Below, piece by piece: positions 10,988-22,103 of a DNA stretch of 64,000 bases. The position numbers and the translations under genes were made by a program. Under the pieces are notes generated by a model. That model did not search any database, was not told where the DNA came from, and saw nothing but the letters and a program-made list of their open reading frames with translations. Source of the DNA: Argyresthia goedartella (taxonomy: Eukaryota > Arthropoda > Insecta > Lepidoptera > Argyresthiidae); the NCBI GenBank assembly GCA_949825045.1, contig OX463835.1:25313201-25377200 (forward strand), given 5' to 3'. Numbering within the stretch: position 1 is the stretch's first letter; the number at the start of each line of letters is the position of its first letter.

Positions 10988-12981
10988 TTAGCACAAGAAC
11001 TTATCAATGCATTTATAAAACTTCTCTGTGCTCAAACTTTTAGTCATAACATCCGCTAAGTTTTCATTGGTACAAATATGTTCTATACTGATCACCTTAT
11101 TGACAACCAAGTCTTTTAAATAGTGAACCCGTATATCAATGTGTTTTGTACGCTTTGTATTCTCGTAATTCTTGGCCATTGATATCGCACTTTTGTTGTC
11201 AACAAGTAATACGGCATTTACATCACAATTTAAGTGTTTACATATGCCTTTTAAATTAACGATTTCCTGTGCTAATGATGCGGCAGCTATGTACTCGCTT
11301 TCGGCAGACGATAAAGCTACACATTGTTGCTTCTTTGAAAACCAAGCAATGGGGTTTTGCCCTTGTAGGATAATACCACCGCTAACACTTTTTCTGTCGC
11401 TTCTATCTCCAGCCCAATCGGCATCAGAAAATCCTTATAAATTATTGTCATTTGTCTTTTTAAATAACAATCCTTTTTCCTTCGTTTCTTTTAAATAACG
11501 TACTACTCTTTTTCCAGCTTTCCATAATTCTTCGTTCGGTTTATCTAAAAATCTGCTCAGATATGATACTGCAAATGTTAAATCCGGTCTTGTTGTAACA
11601 GTAAGATAAATTAGACTTCCTATTAGTTCTCGATATGGTACATCTAAAACTTTTGGATCGTCCTTTATTTCTATATTGTAATTTCTTTCCATGGGAGTTT
11701 TAATTCCGTTACATTCATCAATTTAAAATTTAGTCAATATCTTTTCAATCATTTTAGTTTGTTTAAGTTCTAAGGTATCTTTATTTCTTTTAACTTCCAT
11801 TCCAAGAAAGTACTTAATTTCGCCCATACATTTTGCGTTAAACTCCTCCTTAAGTGCTTTAATAGTATCTTCCCCGTTTCCAGTGATCAGGATATCGTCT
11901 ACATAAATCAGCATCCAGCAATCTTCTTTGTAATACAAACAGTAATCATATTCAGATCTTTGGAATCCATTAGCTTTCGCAAATTCGTCAAGTGTTTCAT
12001 TCCAACACTTTGGTGATTCAACCAATCCATGCAATGCTCTCTTTAGTTTTAATGCTGTATTATTTTTTTAAATTTCTAGTCCTTGAGGTATTTTGATAGA
12101 TACATCAGACTTCAATTTTCCATTTAGGAATGCAGTAGGAATGTCCAGTTGAATAATCTTAAATCATCTTGTACAGCTTTTGATAAGATCATTCTTATTG
12201 TAGAATGTCTAGCAACGGGTGCATAAATGCTGTCGAAAATATCTTCTTTCTTTTGTGGGAAGCCTCTAGCTACCAGTCTTGCCTTTTTTGTTCCATCTTC
12301 TTTATGCTTAAATATCCATTTTGTATCTATGAGCTTTCTTCCATCGGGTATTTCTTGTTCTTCCCAAGTTTGTAATCTTTGGAGTGCATCTAATTCTTTA
12401 TTAATTGCGTTTTTCCATTCTGGTTCTTTAACAGCTTCTTCGAAAGTTTCTGGTGCATTTGCACTAAGGCATATAACAATGTTAGTTTCATTTATGTTTT
12501 CTACATTTGTCGCGTAATCTTTAAGATAAGCAGGAGGTTTTATTGTTCTTTTGGGTCTGGTTGGTTCTTCTTCGGTTTGGTCATTGTTCATTTCTGCATC
12601 TTTAAATTCATCTTCATCTTCTACTATATCTTTCTTATCTGTATTGATTTCTTCTTCTTTGTCTTGAATATACCTTACTTGTTTCATTTCTTCGTTATTT
12701 TTGAACTTTATGTCGCTTTCATCAAATCTTACATCTCTGGAAATAATTATCTTATCTTCTTCTGAATCCCATAATCTGTAACCAACAGTTCCATAACCTA
12801 CCATTCTTGTTTGTTTTGCTCTCTTGGCTAACTTGTCCGGTTTGGGTACTATAGTAGCCCAAGCTTTGGAACCAAATACTCTCGATCTCGATAGGTCGTT
12901 TTTACCAAAAAATATTTCGCTGGGTGTCTTGAAGCATATGGCCCATGATGGCGATCTGTTCAATTGGTAAACTACACATTG
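10988..12981 (-). pseudogene. Copia piece F5, distal half: integrase C-terminus, RT, RNase H
   Basis: Same family and order as F2. From the mariner junction inward: the integrase tail (NRSPSWAICFKTPSEIFFGK), an acidic linker, ARLVARGF, then RT with YVDDILIT and RNase H with SDADWAGDRSDRKS, ending at 10988. It is more decayed than F2: a 1-bp deletion near 12160, a frame change near 12070, a stop near 11722 and another near 11434. The remainder of the same gene continues at 14277 on the far side of the mariner. Not functional. Confidence 0.85.
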
Positions 12982-12983
12982 TA

Positions 12984-13010
12984 CGTGGGGCGCACTGTAA
13001 GCTTCCGGAA
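12984..13010. repeat. mariner left terminal inverted repeat
   Basis: Starts CGTGGGGCGCACTGTAAG and continues to TTCCGGAA. It pairs with the right repeat with three mismatches (positions 2, 4 and 19 from the end). Confidence 0.9.
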
Positions 13011-13048
13011 TGAATATGAAAAAATACTATTAAAGGTACAAAATTAAT

Positions 13049-14101
13049 TTATTGATTTTCAAAATAATCTCCCTTGGCGTCTATGCACTTTTTCATTCGA
13101 TGAAACCAGTTTTGAAAACTTTTGTGCCACTCCTCTGTGGTGACCTCTGAAACGTGTTTTTCATACTCCTCGACAGCCTCTTCTGGTGATGAAAATCGTT
13201 GACCGCGTAATTGGTTCTTAATTTTTGGGAACAGAAAAAAGTCACAAGGTGCCAGGTCGGGACTGTATGCAGGATGACTCATGAGTTCTACATTTTTCGC
13301 CTTCAAAAAGTCGTTTGTCTGTCTGGCCGTGTGAGAACTAGCATTGTCGTGGTGCAGGATGATACGGCGTTTACGGTTATTTTTACGGAGTTCGTCAATA
13401 TCTTCCGGCAAACAAATGGTCGTGTACCAGTCACTATTCACTGTACGACGATTCTCTAAAGCAACAGTAGCCACGTGTCCAGTTTTATTAAAAAAAGAAG
13501 CAATCATCCGCTTAGATGCACTTTTCACGCGCGCCACTTTGGTTGGTTTCGGCTCATCTTGAAAGACCCATACGCTCGATTGCTGCTTTGTTTTGGGATC
13601 GTAGCAATAAATCCATGTTTCGTCACCTGTTACTATGTCCCACACCAAATTTGACGCACCTTCGTTGAATCTTGTAAGCATGGCACTGCACCAAGTGACG
13701 CGGTCCGTTTTTTGAGCCTCGGTCAAGTTGTGTGGGATCCACCACGGGCACAGCTTTCTCACACCCAAATGTTTGTGTAGGATTAATTGTATTTGACTCA
13801 TGCCTATTTCTAAGAATGCGCAAATTTCATGGTAGGTCACATGCCTGTCTGTTTCAATCATACGGCGCACAGCATCGATGTTTTTGTTGGTCACAGCGGT
13901 GGACGGCCGACCATCGCGAGATTCGTCACTGAGATTGATACGACCACGCTTGAATTCTGCAAACCAGCTATAAACAGTTGTCTTGCATGGTGCTTCATTG
14001 CCAAAAGCTGTTTCAAGCCGAGCGATGCTCTGTTGAGCTGTCAAATTACACTTAAAATCGTAGAAAATCATACTACGAAAAATTTCCCGAGTTAAATCCA
14101 T
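13049..14101 (-). CDS. mariner transposase, 350 aa, intact
   Basis: Catalyses cut-and-paste transposition at TA dinucleotides after binding the terminal repeats. The start is the ATG giving MDLTREIFRSMIFYDF, the usual mariner N-terminus; the frame stays open 29 codons upstream, but those residues do not look like a transposase. The N-terminal half carries two helix-turn-helix regions (about residues 5-50 and 70-120) and the WIPHNLTEAQK linker at about 121-131. The catalytic triad is visible: D160 (TGDETWIY), D252 (HHDNASSH) and D287 (YSPDLAPCDFFLFP), with 34 residues between the last two. It ends with a usual FENQ-type C-terminus. No stop or frameshift is seen. Activity is not proven. Confidence 0.95.
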   Translation of the reverse strand: MDLTREIFRSMIFYDFKCNLTAQQSIARLETAFGNEAPCKTTVYSWFAEFKRGRINLSDESRDGRPSTAVTNKNIDAVRRMIETDRHVTYHEICAFLEIGMSQIQLILHKHLGVRKLCPWWIPHNLTEAQKTDRVTWCSAMLTRFNEGASNLVWDIVTGDETWIYCYDPKTKQQSSVWVFQDEPKPTKVARVKSASKRMIASFFNKTGHVATVALENRRTVNSDWYTTICLPEDIDELRKNNRKRRIILHHDNASSHTARQTNDFLKAKNVELMSHPAYSPDLAPCDFFLFPKIKNQLRGQRFSSPEEAVEEYEKHVSEVTTEEWHKSFQNWFHRMKKCIDAKGDYFENQ

Positions 14102-14247
14102 GTTGATGCAGACATACAATTTTTTAAATGGCGCCACAAGGTAAAAACAAAAGGCAGTCAGATGAAACAAACTGCATTCTACAGCCAAAGAGTTCTATTT
14201 TCAAATGTTGCAATAAATTTTTAAATATTGTTTATGTAAGTGGCCAG

Positions 14248-14274
14248 TTCCGGAAACTTACAGTGCGCCCTATG
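14248..14274. repeat. mariner right terminal inverted repeat
   Basis: Inverted partner of 12984-13010; on the minus strand it begins CATAGGGCGCACTGTAAG. TA follows at 14275. Confidence 0.9.
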
Positions 14275-14276
14275 TA

Positions 14277-16064
14277 TCGCTTCGCACCATAGATGTTTTG
14301 GCAAATCGGTTTCCGCTAATAGAGTCCTCGTTTTGTCGTATAATGTGCGGTTCATCCGTTCTGATATGCCATTAAGTTGTGGCGTGTACGGTAATGTATA
14401 TTCTAAAGTAATCCCTCTATTTCTGCATAGAAGTTTCAAACTATTGGCAGTGTACTCTCTACCATTATCGCATCTAATTTTTTTTACTTTATTCCCCGTT
14501 TCGTTTTCAATTCTTAATACATAGTTCATCAGTCGTTCTGTTGCTTCAGATTTGCTCTTCAGGGAATATACTACGCAAAAATGAGAGAAATCGTCAATAA
14601 TTGTCATAAAATATTTCTCACCATTAGGTCCTGGTTGTCTGATAGGTCCAGCTATGTCTGTGTGAAGCATCTCGGCTATCATACTCGTTCTAGGCTTTGG
14701 GACAGGCGTGAATGGGCTTCTGGTGGCTTTACCCTCCATACAAGGACTGCAAATTCTATCAGATACAGGTAAGTTTAATATATGTAGGCTTTTCCTATTC
14801 AAATGACCTAAACGTTTATGCCATAGATCTGCTGCATCAGTAACATTATAGACTTCGTACTTACATAATTCTGCTTGTAACTTATACAACTTTCCATGCA
14901 CGTTGCCGCATAAATATGTCTTTTTATTAAATATTTTAACATTGTTTTTATTAAAGTTTACCTTAAAACCTGCCTCGACAATCTTTTTCACTGATAACAA
15001 ATTGTATGAAACATCTTTCACAATTAGAGCATCAATATTGATCTTAGTATTTTGATAGTTTATTTTAAGTTTACCTCTTTTATTAGTTGTAATACATTGG
15101 CCGTTAGCTACGAATATTTTTTAATTTTTATCTAAGTACGTAATATCCGTCGTATAATTTTCATATTTTTCATTTATTAAATGCTCCGTACATCCCGAGT
15201 CTACAATTAGTTCTATGCTACCACACTCACCCACATTAGCAATAATATCACTAGCAATGAAACCTATTTCTTCGTCTTCTGTGCTTGCTGCTGAAGAATG
15301 TTGATACGTTGTATGTCGTGCACCTGAATTTCCTCTAAATGAGCGTCCACGCGCCCTTTGGTAGCTCCGTCCTCGTGTCAATGACCGTCCTCTACTCGGT
15401 CGTACTGATCCTCTGCATTCGAACGACTTGTGTCCACGTTTCCCGCAGGAGTGGCACGTGAGGAAGGCGTTATTCTCATTACTTTTACTATTTCCGTCCA
15501 TTTTTAACTTTGTCTCCATATCCAGTAGTCTTGCTTTAACAAATTCTATGTTTAGCTGTTTCTCGGAAGCCATAGTCTCTATTGATGTAATTACTTGATC
15601 GTATATCTTTGGAAGAGAAGACAGCAGATAGCAAATTTGGTCTTCTACATCGACGTTTACGTTGATTGCCGCTAATTCACTAAGAATTCCTTCAAATCTT
15701 AGGAAATATTGTTGTAAATTGCTTTCATTGTCATACCGCATTGTTATGAGCTTCCGTTTTAAATAAAATTTATTACAGACTGTTTTCGTTCAAATATTGC
15801 CTCTAATGACGTTAACATTCCTTTGGTCGTATTCGCATTTTTTACAATGTCAATATATTTGTCGCTCAGACATTGTACCAAAATTGATTTAGCTCGTGAG
15901 TCATCTTTCAAAAATAATACTAGAGCATCTTTATCTGTCGGTATCTCTTTTAACAATACATTGCTTAATTGCTTTTCTTCCAGCAGTAATTTCAGTCTAA
16001 ATTTCCAATGACTGAAATTTGAATTTTCAGTCAAAATCGGCAAGAGAGACCCCGCAGCTGTCAT
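14277..16064 (-). pseudogene. Copia piece F5, proximal half: gag, protease, integrase core
   Basis: It starts at the ATG at 16062-16064 with the gag N-terminus MTAAGSLLPILTENS. A 1-bp loss near 15783 shifts the frame after about 95 codons. The frame resumes through the zinc knuckle CHSCGKRGHKSFEC and protease VDSGCTEHL, then hits a stop at 15121. Downstream are the integrase zinc motif with its His intact (LWHKRLGHLN), LHTDIAGP, CDNGREYTA (GGEY in F2) and NGISERMNRT, up to the mariner at 14274. Together with 10988-12981 this is the only piece that once held the full gag-pol. Confidence 0.88.
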
Positions 16065-16139
16065 CTTTCTTTCTTATAAATTTCACCGATATTATTTTTC
16101 GTGGATCGCAACCCAATATATTTTTATTTACTTACTGCA

Positions 16140-16154
16140 CGCGATCTGCTACCA
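16140..16154 (-). promoter_or_regulatory. Copia primer-binding site (F5)
   Basis: TGGTAGCAGATCGCG on the minus strand directly abuts the end of the 5' LTR. Its first ten bases fit the 3' end of initiator tRNA-Met as recalled; beyond that the match is poor, so the primer identity is uncertain. Confidence 0.6.
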
Positions 16155-16324
16155 TGTTGAGGTTTTATGTAGAAGAATAAGCAAACTCTGTTATTTATCA
16201 CAAGCCATATTATATTCATAGAAACATTACCACGACACAATCTACATAACAAGAGTATGTAACCATAGCAACCAGTCAACATTACTAGTGTGGAGACATG
16301 CAGCTAGTGCTGTACATCTCAACA
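16155..16324 (-). repeat. Copia 5' LTR of piece F5, 170 bp, complete
   Basis: Begins TGTTGAGATG and ends CCTCAACA on the minus strand. It is nearly the same as the LTR at 3636-3803. AATTA follows at 16325-16329. Confidence 0.88.
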
Positions 16325-16329
16325 AATTA
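16325..16329. repeat. Target-site duplication AATTA, right end of the Copia composite
   Basis: Identical to 3548-3552 and directly adjacent to the LTR terminus. Confidence 0.7.
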
Positions 16330-17386
16330 CAGTATTTGTTACAGATCTTAAGTAATATAATATAATGTGCTAATGTAATTTTACCAATGGCGGCATGGCA
16401 ATTTGATAATCATAATTATCAATAGAATTAAATTAGATTAAGTAAGTTAGATGATGCCATGTTTCCACTAAATTTGTCGTTGGGTGGCGTTCATTGCAGC
16501 AACTTCATATGTTGCAGTACATACTTCCAAGTTTCAACTACATATTGATTAAATTTGGTAAATTCCGGGCTGCGGGGTGAGTTTCCCACAATGATAAGCC
16601 AAACCTCAGGTATGTCAATTGTAAGCAAATATGCAAAAGCTGCACAACGATTAATATACAGTGCTACATGGATGTTTTGGCTGGTAGAAGACACTGTCAG
16701 GGGGGCGCGACTGTGTAATTGGGGTTGCCAGTTAAATGAAATATAACCGGCTTTGGGGAATTTAACCTCGTGTATTTATGGAACCTCGATGGATAGATCT
16801 CGCAAAGCACTTCGTATTTACTTACGCACAGTAATTATTATTCGCTAACCTGGAGAATATGACCCTTTTCAACAGTGGCGGCGGGCGCAGGTAAACGGTG
16901 GTGAAATGTATGAGCTCGCCGGGTAAACCACGCCGCAGTACAAGATGGAGGCTCGTGCGTGCCCATACACTTCGCCACCGGATGGCCGGGCGGGGCGCAG
17001 AATTCTTAAACCGGCACGTGTGACAAGGGCCACAGTCATTTTACTGAAAAAGACATTGACAATAAAACATTGTGATTCGATTTAATAAACAATTTAATCA
17101 AGGCACCTACCTATTGAAGTAAAGTCAAAAGCCTTGAAAGCTCATGACAAAAATCTTGAAAGCTCTTGGAAAAGAAGTATGGTAAAGATACTAGGTACCA
17201 GGATCTCACAATATAGTGCTCCAAAGTTGAAAATTGAGTATTCGTACGAAACCGCTTGAGCATACACCTATTTAAACTCGCTCTGCAATAATTGCTAACA
17301 ACTTACGTGTAAACATTTAATTAAATTCAAAATTGTACACCATTCTATAGTGATTCCCAGTGACTTCAAAACTGTGATATTCCCAA
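16330..17386. other. Intergenic DNA, no gene supported
   Basis: 16860-17020 is distinctly GC-richer than its surroundings but has no supportable open frame. 17154-17220 resembles the 90-bp tandem units at 22104-22280 (shared GTATGGTAAAGATACTAGG-like and AGGATCTCACA blocks). The start of the following LINE lies somewhere in 17230-17390 and could not be fixed. Confidence 0.5.
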
Positions 17387-17774
17387 GTGCTAGTTGTCAG
17401 TGGCCACCTCAGAAACATCTTCGAAAGATCCGAAAATCCTCCGAGTAACCGTCGTAAAACAGCTGAGCAAGTTCATCGCTCGCTGTTGCCGTGCGCGGTC
17501 AGTGACCCTGTTTCTCTTGCCCGTTCTTGTGCCGTACAGCGCCGCGCAGCTGCTTCTGTCTCGCACGCCTGCGAATCACGGAGCTTGAGTCACGCGACCG
17601 CGTCATCAGTATAGGAGCGCGACCATCTCTCAGCGCTGATACCTGTTCGTGAGTAACTAACTTATAAATAAAATAAACTTCGACGGCGACCTATGCGTAA
17701 CACCCACGCCCCTTGCGCCAGAGACCCAGGCTCGAATCTCAGCCGCGAAGTTTTGAAAATAGCATTTTGTTACA

Positions 17775-19040
17775 ATGGAGGCAAATGAGTCAAATGATAT
17801 TTCCTTCAATTTCGTCAATACACAAAGGAGGAATAACATACAAGCTAGATCTACACAGGACTTATCTGCTGGAAATACGTTTCTCAACTCAACACTTCTA
17901 AATAACTCGATGAGTAATAGCTTACCTAACTTGTCAATCAGCGATACATCACATACACTAGAGCTGAAAAACCAAGTGCAGCAGTTACGCAGAGATTTAG
18001 ACAGTGCAAATGAGGAAATTTCAAGCCTTGTAATGGAGCTCTCTAACTTTAAAAGTGAAAGTGTTAAACTCAAAAAGACGATCGAGAACTTTAAGAAAGT
18101 TACCAGTACAGGCCTACTAAATGGAAGCACAAAAACACCAAGGAGGTTCTCAATGCCATTTCCATTTAAACCAACCTACAGAACTATAAATAAACCAATC
18201 CAACTGAGTTTAACACGTGGCCTTAACAGAAAATACATACAGTCTGTCTGTAATGTATTGGAAAAATCATTCGAAGAGCTGACAAAGAAGCAAGAAAATG
18301 AAATTGAAACACAAGAAAAGATATTTTTTAGTACAAAGACATCAGCGAAAATAGAAACAAATAACATCACTAAACCGGCAAAGGGAAAGATTCTTATTTT
18401 AGCGGACCAACAAGGACGAAATCTTCGGGATCTACTGCAGGAACTGGTTGGGCAAAACTACCTAGTTACCTGCTTTAGTAAACCAGGCGCAACACTGGAA
18501 GATGTTCTAAAATCAGAAAGAGAAGAAGTTCTAAAGATGACCGAAAGAGACTACGTCATTCTGCTGGGAGGAACAAATGACACAAGTCCATACAGATTCC
18601 AATTTGGACTTCAATGCTGGATAAATGCAGCAAAAAAAACGAACATCATCACCTGTGAAATTCCACACAATAGGTACTTGAGCACTAGGAAGTTAAATTA
18701 TGAAATGAGGTTTATAAGTAGCCAACACGAAAATATGTCATTCATCTATATGAATTATCACCAATTTAGGGCAAGCCATAAAATGTTAAATTTAAAATTG
18801 TGCCGATCAATATTAAGTGAAATTCTAAGTGTAGGATCCAAAATAAAAATGACAAAATGTAATTCAAATGTAAAATGTCACACAAAGTCAGAACAATCAA
18901 CGCAAACTGATTTTACAGATGCAAACGTGAATGAGATAATAGAAAGATGTAATAATAACATAAATGATAAAACTGATAATGGAAAGGTCATAAATGTTGA
19001 CAACAATAATGTTGGTAAAAAGGATTTTTTTCGTGTATAA
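17775..19040 (+). CDS. LINE-A ORF1 protein, 421 aa, coiled coil plus SGNH-like domain
   Basis: ORF1 proteins of LINEs are thought to bind and package the element RNA. Residues about 55-115 form a coiled coil (LELKNQVQQLRRDLDSANEE). From about residue 200 there is a domain with the layout of the SGNH/GDSL esterase fold known from CR1-like ORF1 proteins: block I GKILILADQQGRNL and block III VILLGGTNDTS (about residue 258). The catalytic Ser expected after Asp in block I is Gln here, so esterase activity is doubtful. There is no N-terminal PHD finger, unlike LINE-C. The ATG at 17775 is the first in frame and the frame is uninterrupted. The last codons overlap the open frame leading into ORF2. 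Confidence 0.82.
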   Translation: MEANESNDISFNFVNTQRRNNIQARSTQDLSAGNTFLNSTLLNNSMSNSLPNLSISDTSHTLELKNQVQQLRRDLDSANEEISSLVMELSNFKSESVKLKKTIENFKKVTSTGLLNGSTKTPRRFSMPFPFKPTYRTINKPIQLSLTRGLNRKYIQSVCNVLEKSFEELTKKQENEIETQEKIFFSTKTSAKIETNNITKPAKGKILILADQQGRNLRDLLQELVGQNYLVTCFSKPGATLEDVLKSEREEVLKMTERDYVILLGGTNDTSPYRFQFGLQCWINAAKKTNIITCEIPHNRYLSTRKLNYEMRFISSQHENMSFIYMNYHQFRASHKMLNLKLCRSILSEILSVGSKIKMTKCNSNVKCHTKSEQSTQTDFTDANVNEIIERCNNNINDKTDNGKVINVDNNNVGKKDFFRV

Positions 19041-19053
19041 TAATATATATGTG

Positions 19054-21876
19054 ATGCATCAAAATATAAATGGATTAATCACAAAATCGGATGAACTAAT
19101 GGCTCATCTTGAAGAATTAAAAACTAACGGGAAGGATATTGATGTAATCTGTGCAACAGAACATAACATGTTAGAAAGCGACTGGAACCTACTAAACATC
19201 CCAAACTTCACACTAGCGTCTTGTTTTAATAGGAATAAACGTAATGGTGGAGCATGCATTTTACTGAAAAACATTCATAGTTTTAGAGAAATGATAGAAA
19301 TAAAAAAGTATAACGTGCCAAATGTCTTTGAGTGCAGTGGTATCGAAATAACCGAGCATAAAATTATTGTTATATGCATCTATAGAGTCCCTTTATACGA
19401 TAACAAAACTTTTGAAATATTTTTTTGTTCCCTCAATGACATGCTTCACGATTTTCTATATGATAAGAACTTCAAACTTATACTATGCGGAGATTTTAAT
19501 AATGACCTACTTAAAAGAACAAAGAACAGTTTACGATTCGAACACTTAACAATGAGCTATAACTTAAAAATAGAAATCAAACAACCGACAAGACCCGCGA
19601 GCGGCACTTGTCTTGACAACATAGTCCACAATATACAAGTGAGGTCATAGAATTTGCTTTATCAGACCACTCCGCGCAAATCTTACAGTGCCCAGTGAAA
19701 AAATGTTATGTCCTGAAACACTGGTACATCAAAAAACGTGACTACAGCCCAGAAAACATGGAAAAGTTTGCGGAACATCTGAACTCTTTGTCTTTTGACG
19801 AAGTTTATAAATCGGAAGACCCAAAATATGCATTTACGAGTTTTTATGATATGTTCATTTTGCTCTATAAATTATGTTTCCCAGTAACAAAAGTAAAAAT
19901 ATCTTTATTACGTAAGCAAAACTGGATATCGAAGGGAATTAGACTATGCTGTAAGAAAAAACGAGAATTACTGTGGCAATATAGAAGATGTCGTAATGAA
20001 GGAAATAAAGACAAATTTAAAGCTTATGCAAAACGATTAAAAAATGTAATTTATCTAATACAAAGATCGCAAAATACCTATAGAATAAATATGGCAGAAA
20101 ATAAATGCAAAGAAACGTGGGATATTATAAAAAAATCCCAAATAAACACACCAAAAGAATACATTGAAAAAATTGTTAAAGATGGTATAGCGATAACGGA
20201 ACCAACGGACATTGCAGAATCATTTAACAACTTTTTTATTGACCTTACAAATGACTTATCAAATAATTCTATTAATAATTCAAATTTGACATCTAATATA
20301 AATAATAATTGTAAATCTATATTTTTGAATCCAGTGACACCTTTTGACATCTCTCAAACAATTAAATCATTAAAAAATACAAATAGCGCAGGATACGATG
20401 AGATAAACACTAAGGTCATTAAGTATGTAGTAATTATAGTTTCTCCAATTCTATGCCATATAATTAATAAATGTATGGAGTACGGTAAATTTCCAAGGGA
20501 ATTAAAAATCGGAGTAGTAAAACCCCTGTTTAAAAAACAAGACAAACAAAATATGAATAATTATAGACCTGTTACACTAATCCCAGTTATCGCAAAAATT
20601 TTCGAAAAGGTAATATATCGGAATATATATACTTACTTCGAAATAAATAATCTGTTTGCTCCAGAACAAAAAGGGTTTAGAAACAATAAAACAATAAACA
20701 TGGCAATTTATGATTTTCTTGCAAACATATTAGCAAATGTTGATAAAAGGAATCCCGTGGTAACCATTTTTATGGACATGACTAAAGCCTTTGATTTTGT
20801 GAGCCACGACATTCTTTTGAATAAACTTCTTAAATACGGCATAAGAGGTAACGCAATAGATCTTGTAAAATCTTACCTAGAAAAACGGCAACAAATAACA
20901 CAAATAAGCAAAATATGCATAAAATCTAAAACTGAACAGGATTACGTCTCAGACCCGAGAGAATTAAAGCGCGGTGTACCTCAAGGTAGTGTCATGGGGC
21001 CGTTACTATTTTTCGCATACATAAATGACTTACCGAAAGTTGTTCATCATCCAATGGTGCTGTTTGCGGATGATAGTACGGTAATTATTTCTTGCGAGGA
21101 CCCAAATGACTTTGAAAATGAAATCAATACTACTCTTCATACAATTATTCAATGGCTTGACAGTAATAATCTAGTTTTAAATATTGACAAAACTAAAATA
21201 ATGAACTTTCAAAATAATCAAAATACTACTAATAATATGGACATTAACCACGATGGCAAAAAAGTTGAACAAACAGAGGTCACAAAATTTTTAGGAATAG
21301 ACATTGATCAATCTTCAATGGAAAACACAAATTGAAACCACATGTAAAAAGCTACATAAATTTTCATATGCTTTGTACAAACTTTCGAAAACGGTCGCTA
21401 AGGATGCAGTATTATTAGCTTACAATGGATACGTAGACTCCATTCTGCGATTTGGAATAATGTTCTGGGGTAACGGGGTAGGAAAAGAAAAAGTCCTCGT
21501 AGCTCAAAAAAGGTGTGTAAGGTCTATATGTGGCTTACGTCGCAGAGATAGTTGTAAGCCTCATTTTAAGAGGCTAAATATTTTGACGTTTCCATCATTA
21601 TATATTTACGAGGTAGCTAGTTTTGTCAAAACAAATTCTAATCTATTTGATAATTATTTAAGTAAACGTCATAAATCTAAAATTCATATGCCACAACATA
21701 ATACTGCTTTATTTAAAAATAATATCTATGGCATGGCACCTATTGTTTATAACAAGCTACCAGATACTGTGCGCAATATAGAACATGTAATACTATTTAG
21801 GAAGGAATTGAGAAAATTACTTATCAATAAGACATATTATACAATAAATGAATACATAAATGATCCAACAATATAA
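19054..21876 (+). pseudogene. LINE-A ORF2: APE endonuclease and reverse transcriptase, two frameshifts
   Basis: The protein would nick the target and reverse-transcribe the element RNA. The endonuclease begins at MHQNINGL (19054), with CATEHNM, CGDFNND and SDHSAQ blocks. A frameshift near 19637 separates most of it from the rest. The second frame (about 19640-21318) carries AGYDEINTK, NYRPVTLIPV, FMDMTKAFDFVSHD, GVPQGSVMGPLLF and the active-site LFADDSTVI (about 21060). A second frameshift near 21316 (just after KFLGIDID) leads to a third open part with RFGIMFWGN, AQKRCVRSICG and a C-terminus at 21876. All RT motifs are present. Two single-base repairs would separate it from an open frame, so it is a fairly young dead copy. 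Confidence 0.87.
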
Positions 21877-22080
21877 TAATGATAATAAATATACATGTAA
21901 TTATAGGTAGGTACTGACTTATACTTAATTCAAAATACAGGGATGATTTGTCATAGAAAATGATTTAATGATGTTGCATGCACTTTATTCTTACTATAAA
22001 ATATTTGTATGCCTTACGGCGAAACATAGCGATCTTCACCGACTGTAACAACCTAAACCTATGTTTGACAAATAAAATAT

Positions 22081-22101
22081 TTGATTTGATTTGATTTGAT
22101 T
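22081..22101 (+). repeat. LINE-A 3' microsatellite tail (TTGAT)4
   Basis: Four TTGAT units follow AATAAAATAT. Short tandem tails instead of poly(A) are typical of CR1-like LINEs and mark the 3' end of the element. Confidence 0.75.
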
Positions 22102-22103
22102 CA

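Larger units (their letters stand above)
12984..14274 (-). mobile_element. mariner (D,D34D) DNA transposon, 1291 bp, complete
   Basis: The element interrupts the integrase region of Copia piece F5. It is flanked by TA at 12982-12983 and 14275-14276; F2, which lacks the insertion, has a single TA at this site, so the empty site can be read directly. The ends form 27-bp terminal inverted repeats with 24 matching positions. One long open transposase frame fills the interior. Size, TA duplication and D,D34D signature fit a classical mariner. Intact ends and an open reading frame suggest this insertion is younger than the decayed Copia copy that holds it. Confidence 0.95.
3553..16324. mobile_element. 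Composite Copia LTR retrotransposon: five alternating-orientation pieces
   Basis: The block consists of pieces of one Copia family. F1 (3636-5025, minus): RT to 3' LTR. F2 (5026-8313, plus): end of gag to a truncated 3' LTR. F3 (about 8340-9503, minus): leader and gag to protease. F4 (9504-10741, plus): gag to protease/integrase start. F5 (10781-16324, minus): nearly complete element with a mariner inside. The outermost bases are LTR termini in a compatible orientation and carry the same AATTA flank. Order and orientation cannot come from one ordinary insertion. Template switching before integration, self-integration of the cDNA, or repeated nested insertion and rearrangement are all possible. 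Neighbouring pieces are nearly identical in sequence. Confidence 0.8.
17387..22101 (+). mobile_element. LINE-A: CR1-like non-LTR retrotransposon, nearly full length
   Basis: A two-ORF LINE with a 5' leader, ORF1 (17775-19040), a partly overlapping ORF2 (19054-21876) encoding an APE-type endonuclease and reverse transcriptase, a 3' UTR with AATAAA at 22071, and a tail of four TTGAT units (22081-22100). The ORF1 esterase-like domain and the RT blocks place it in the CR1-like group (Zenon-like elements of Lepidoptera are the nearest I recall). The 5' limit and a target-site duplication could not be established. LINE-C in this window belongs to the same group. Confidence 0.85.

Noticed and set aside
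14102..14188. 29-codon N-terminal extension of the mariner transposase
   Set aside because: The extension does not resemble mariner; MDLTREIF at 14101 is the usual start.
16640..16700. Short similarity (about 24 bp, CCAAAACATCCATGTAGCAC) to 24905-24935 in the opposite orientation
   Set aside because: Too short to define a repeat or a gene; neighbouring sequence does not align by eye.
17387..17614. Overlapping short open frames rich in Arg, Ser and Ala
   Set aside because: Two overlapping frames in the GC-richer LINE-A leader with no family signature; composition explains the openness.
17690..17750. tRNA-like B-box resemblance (GGCTCGAATCT)
   Set aside because: No matching A box or cloverleaf stems upstream; probably chance within a LINE leader.
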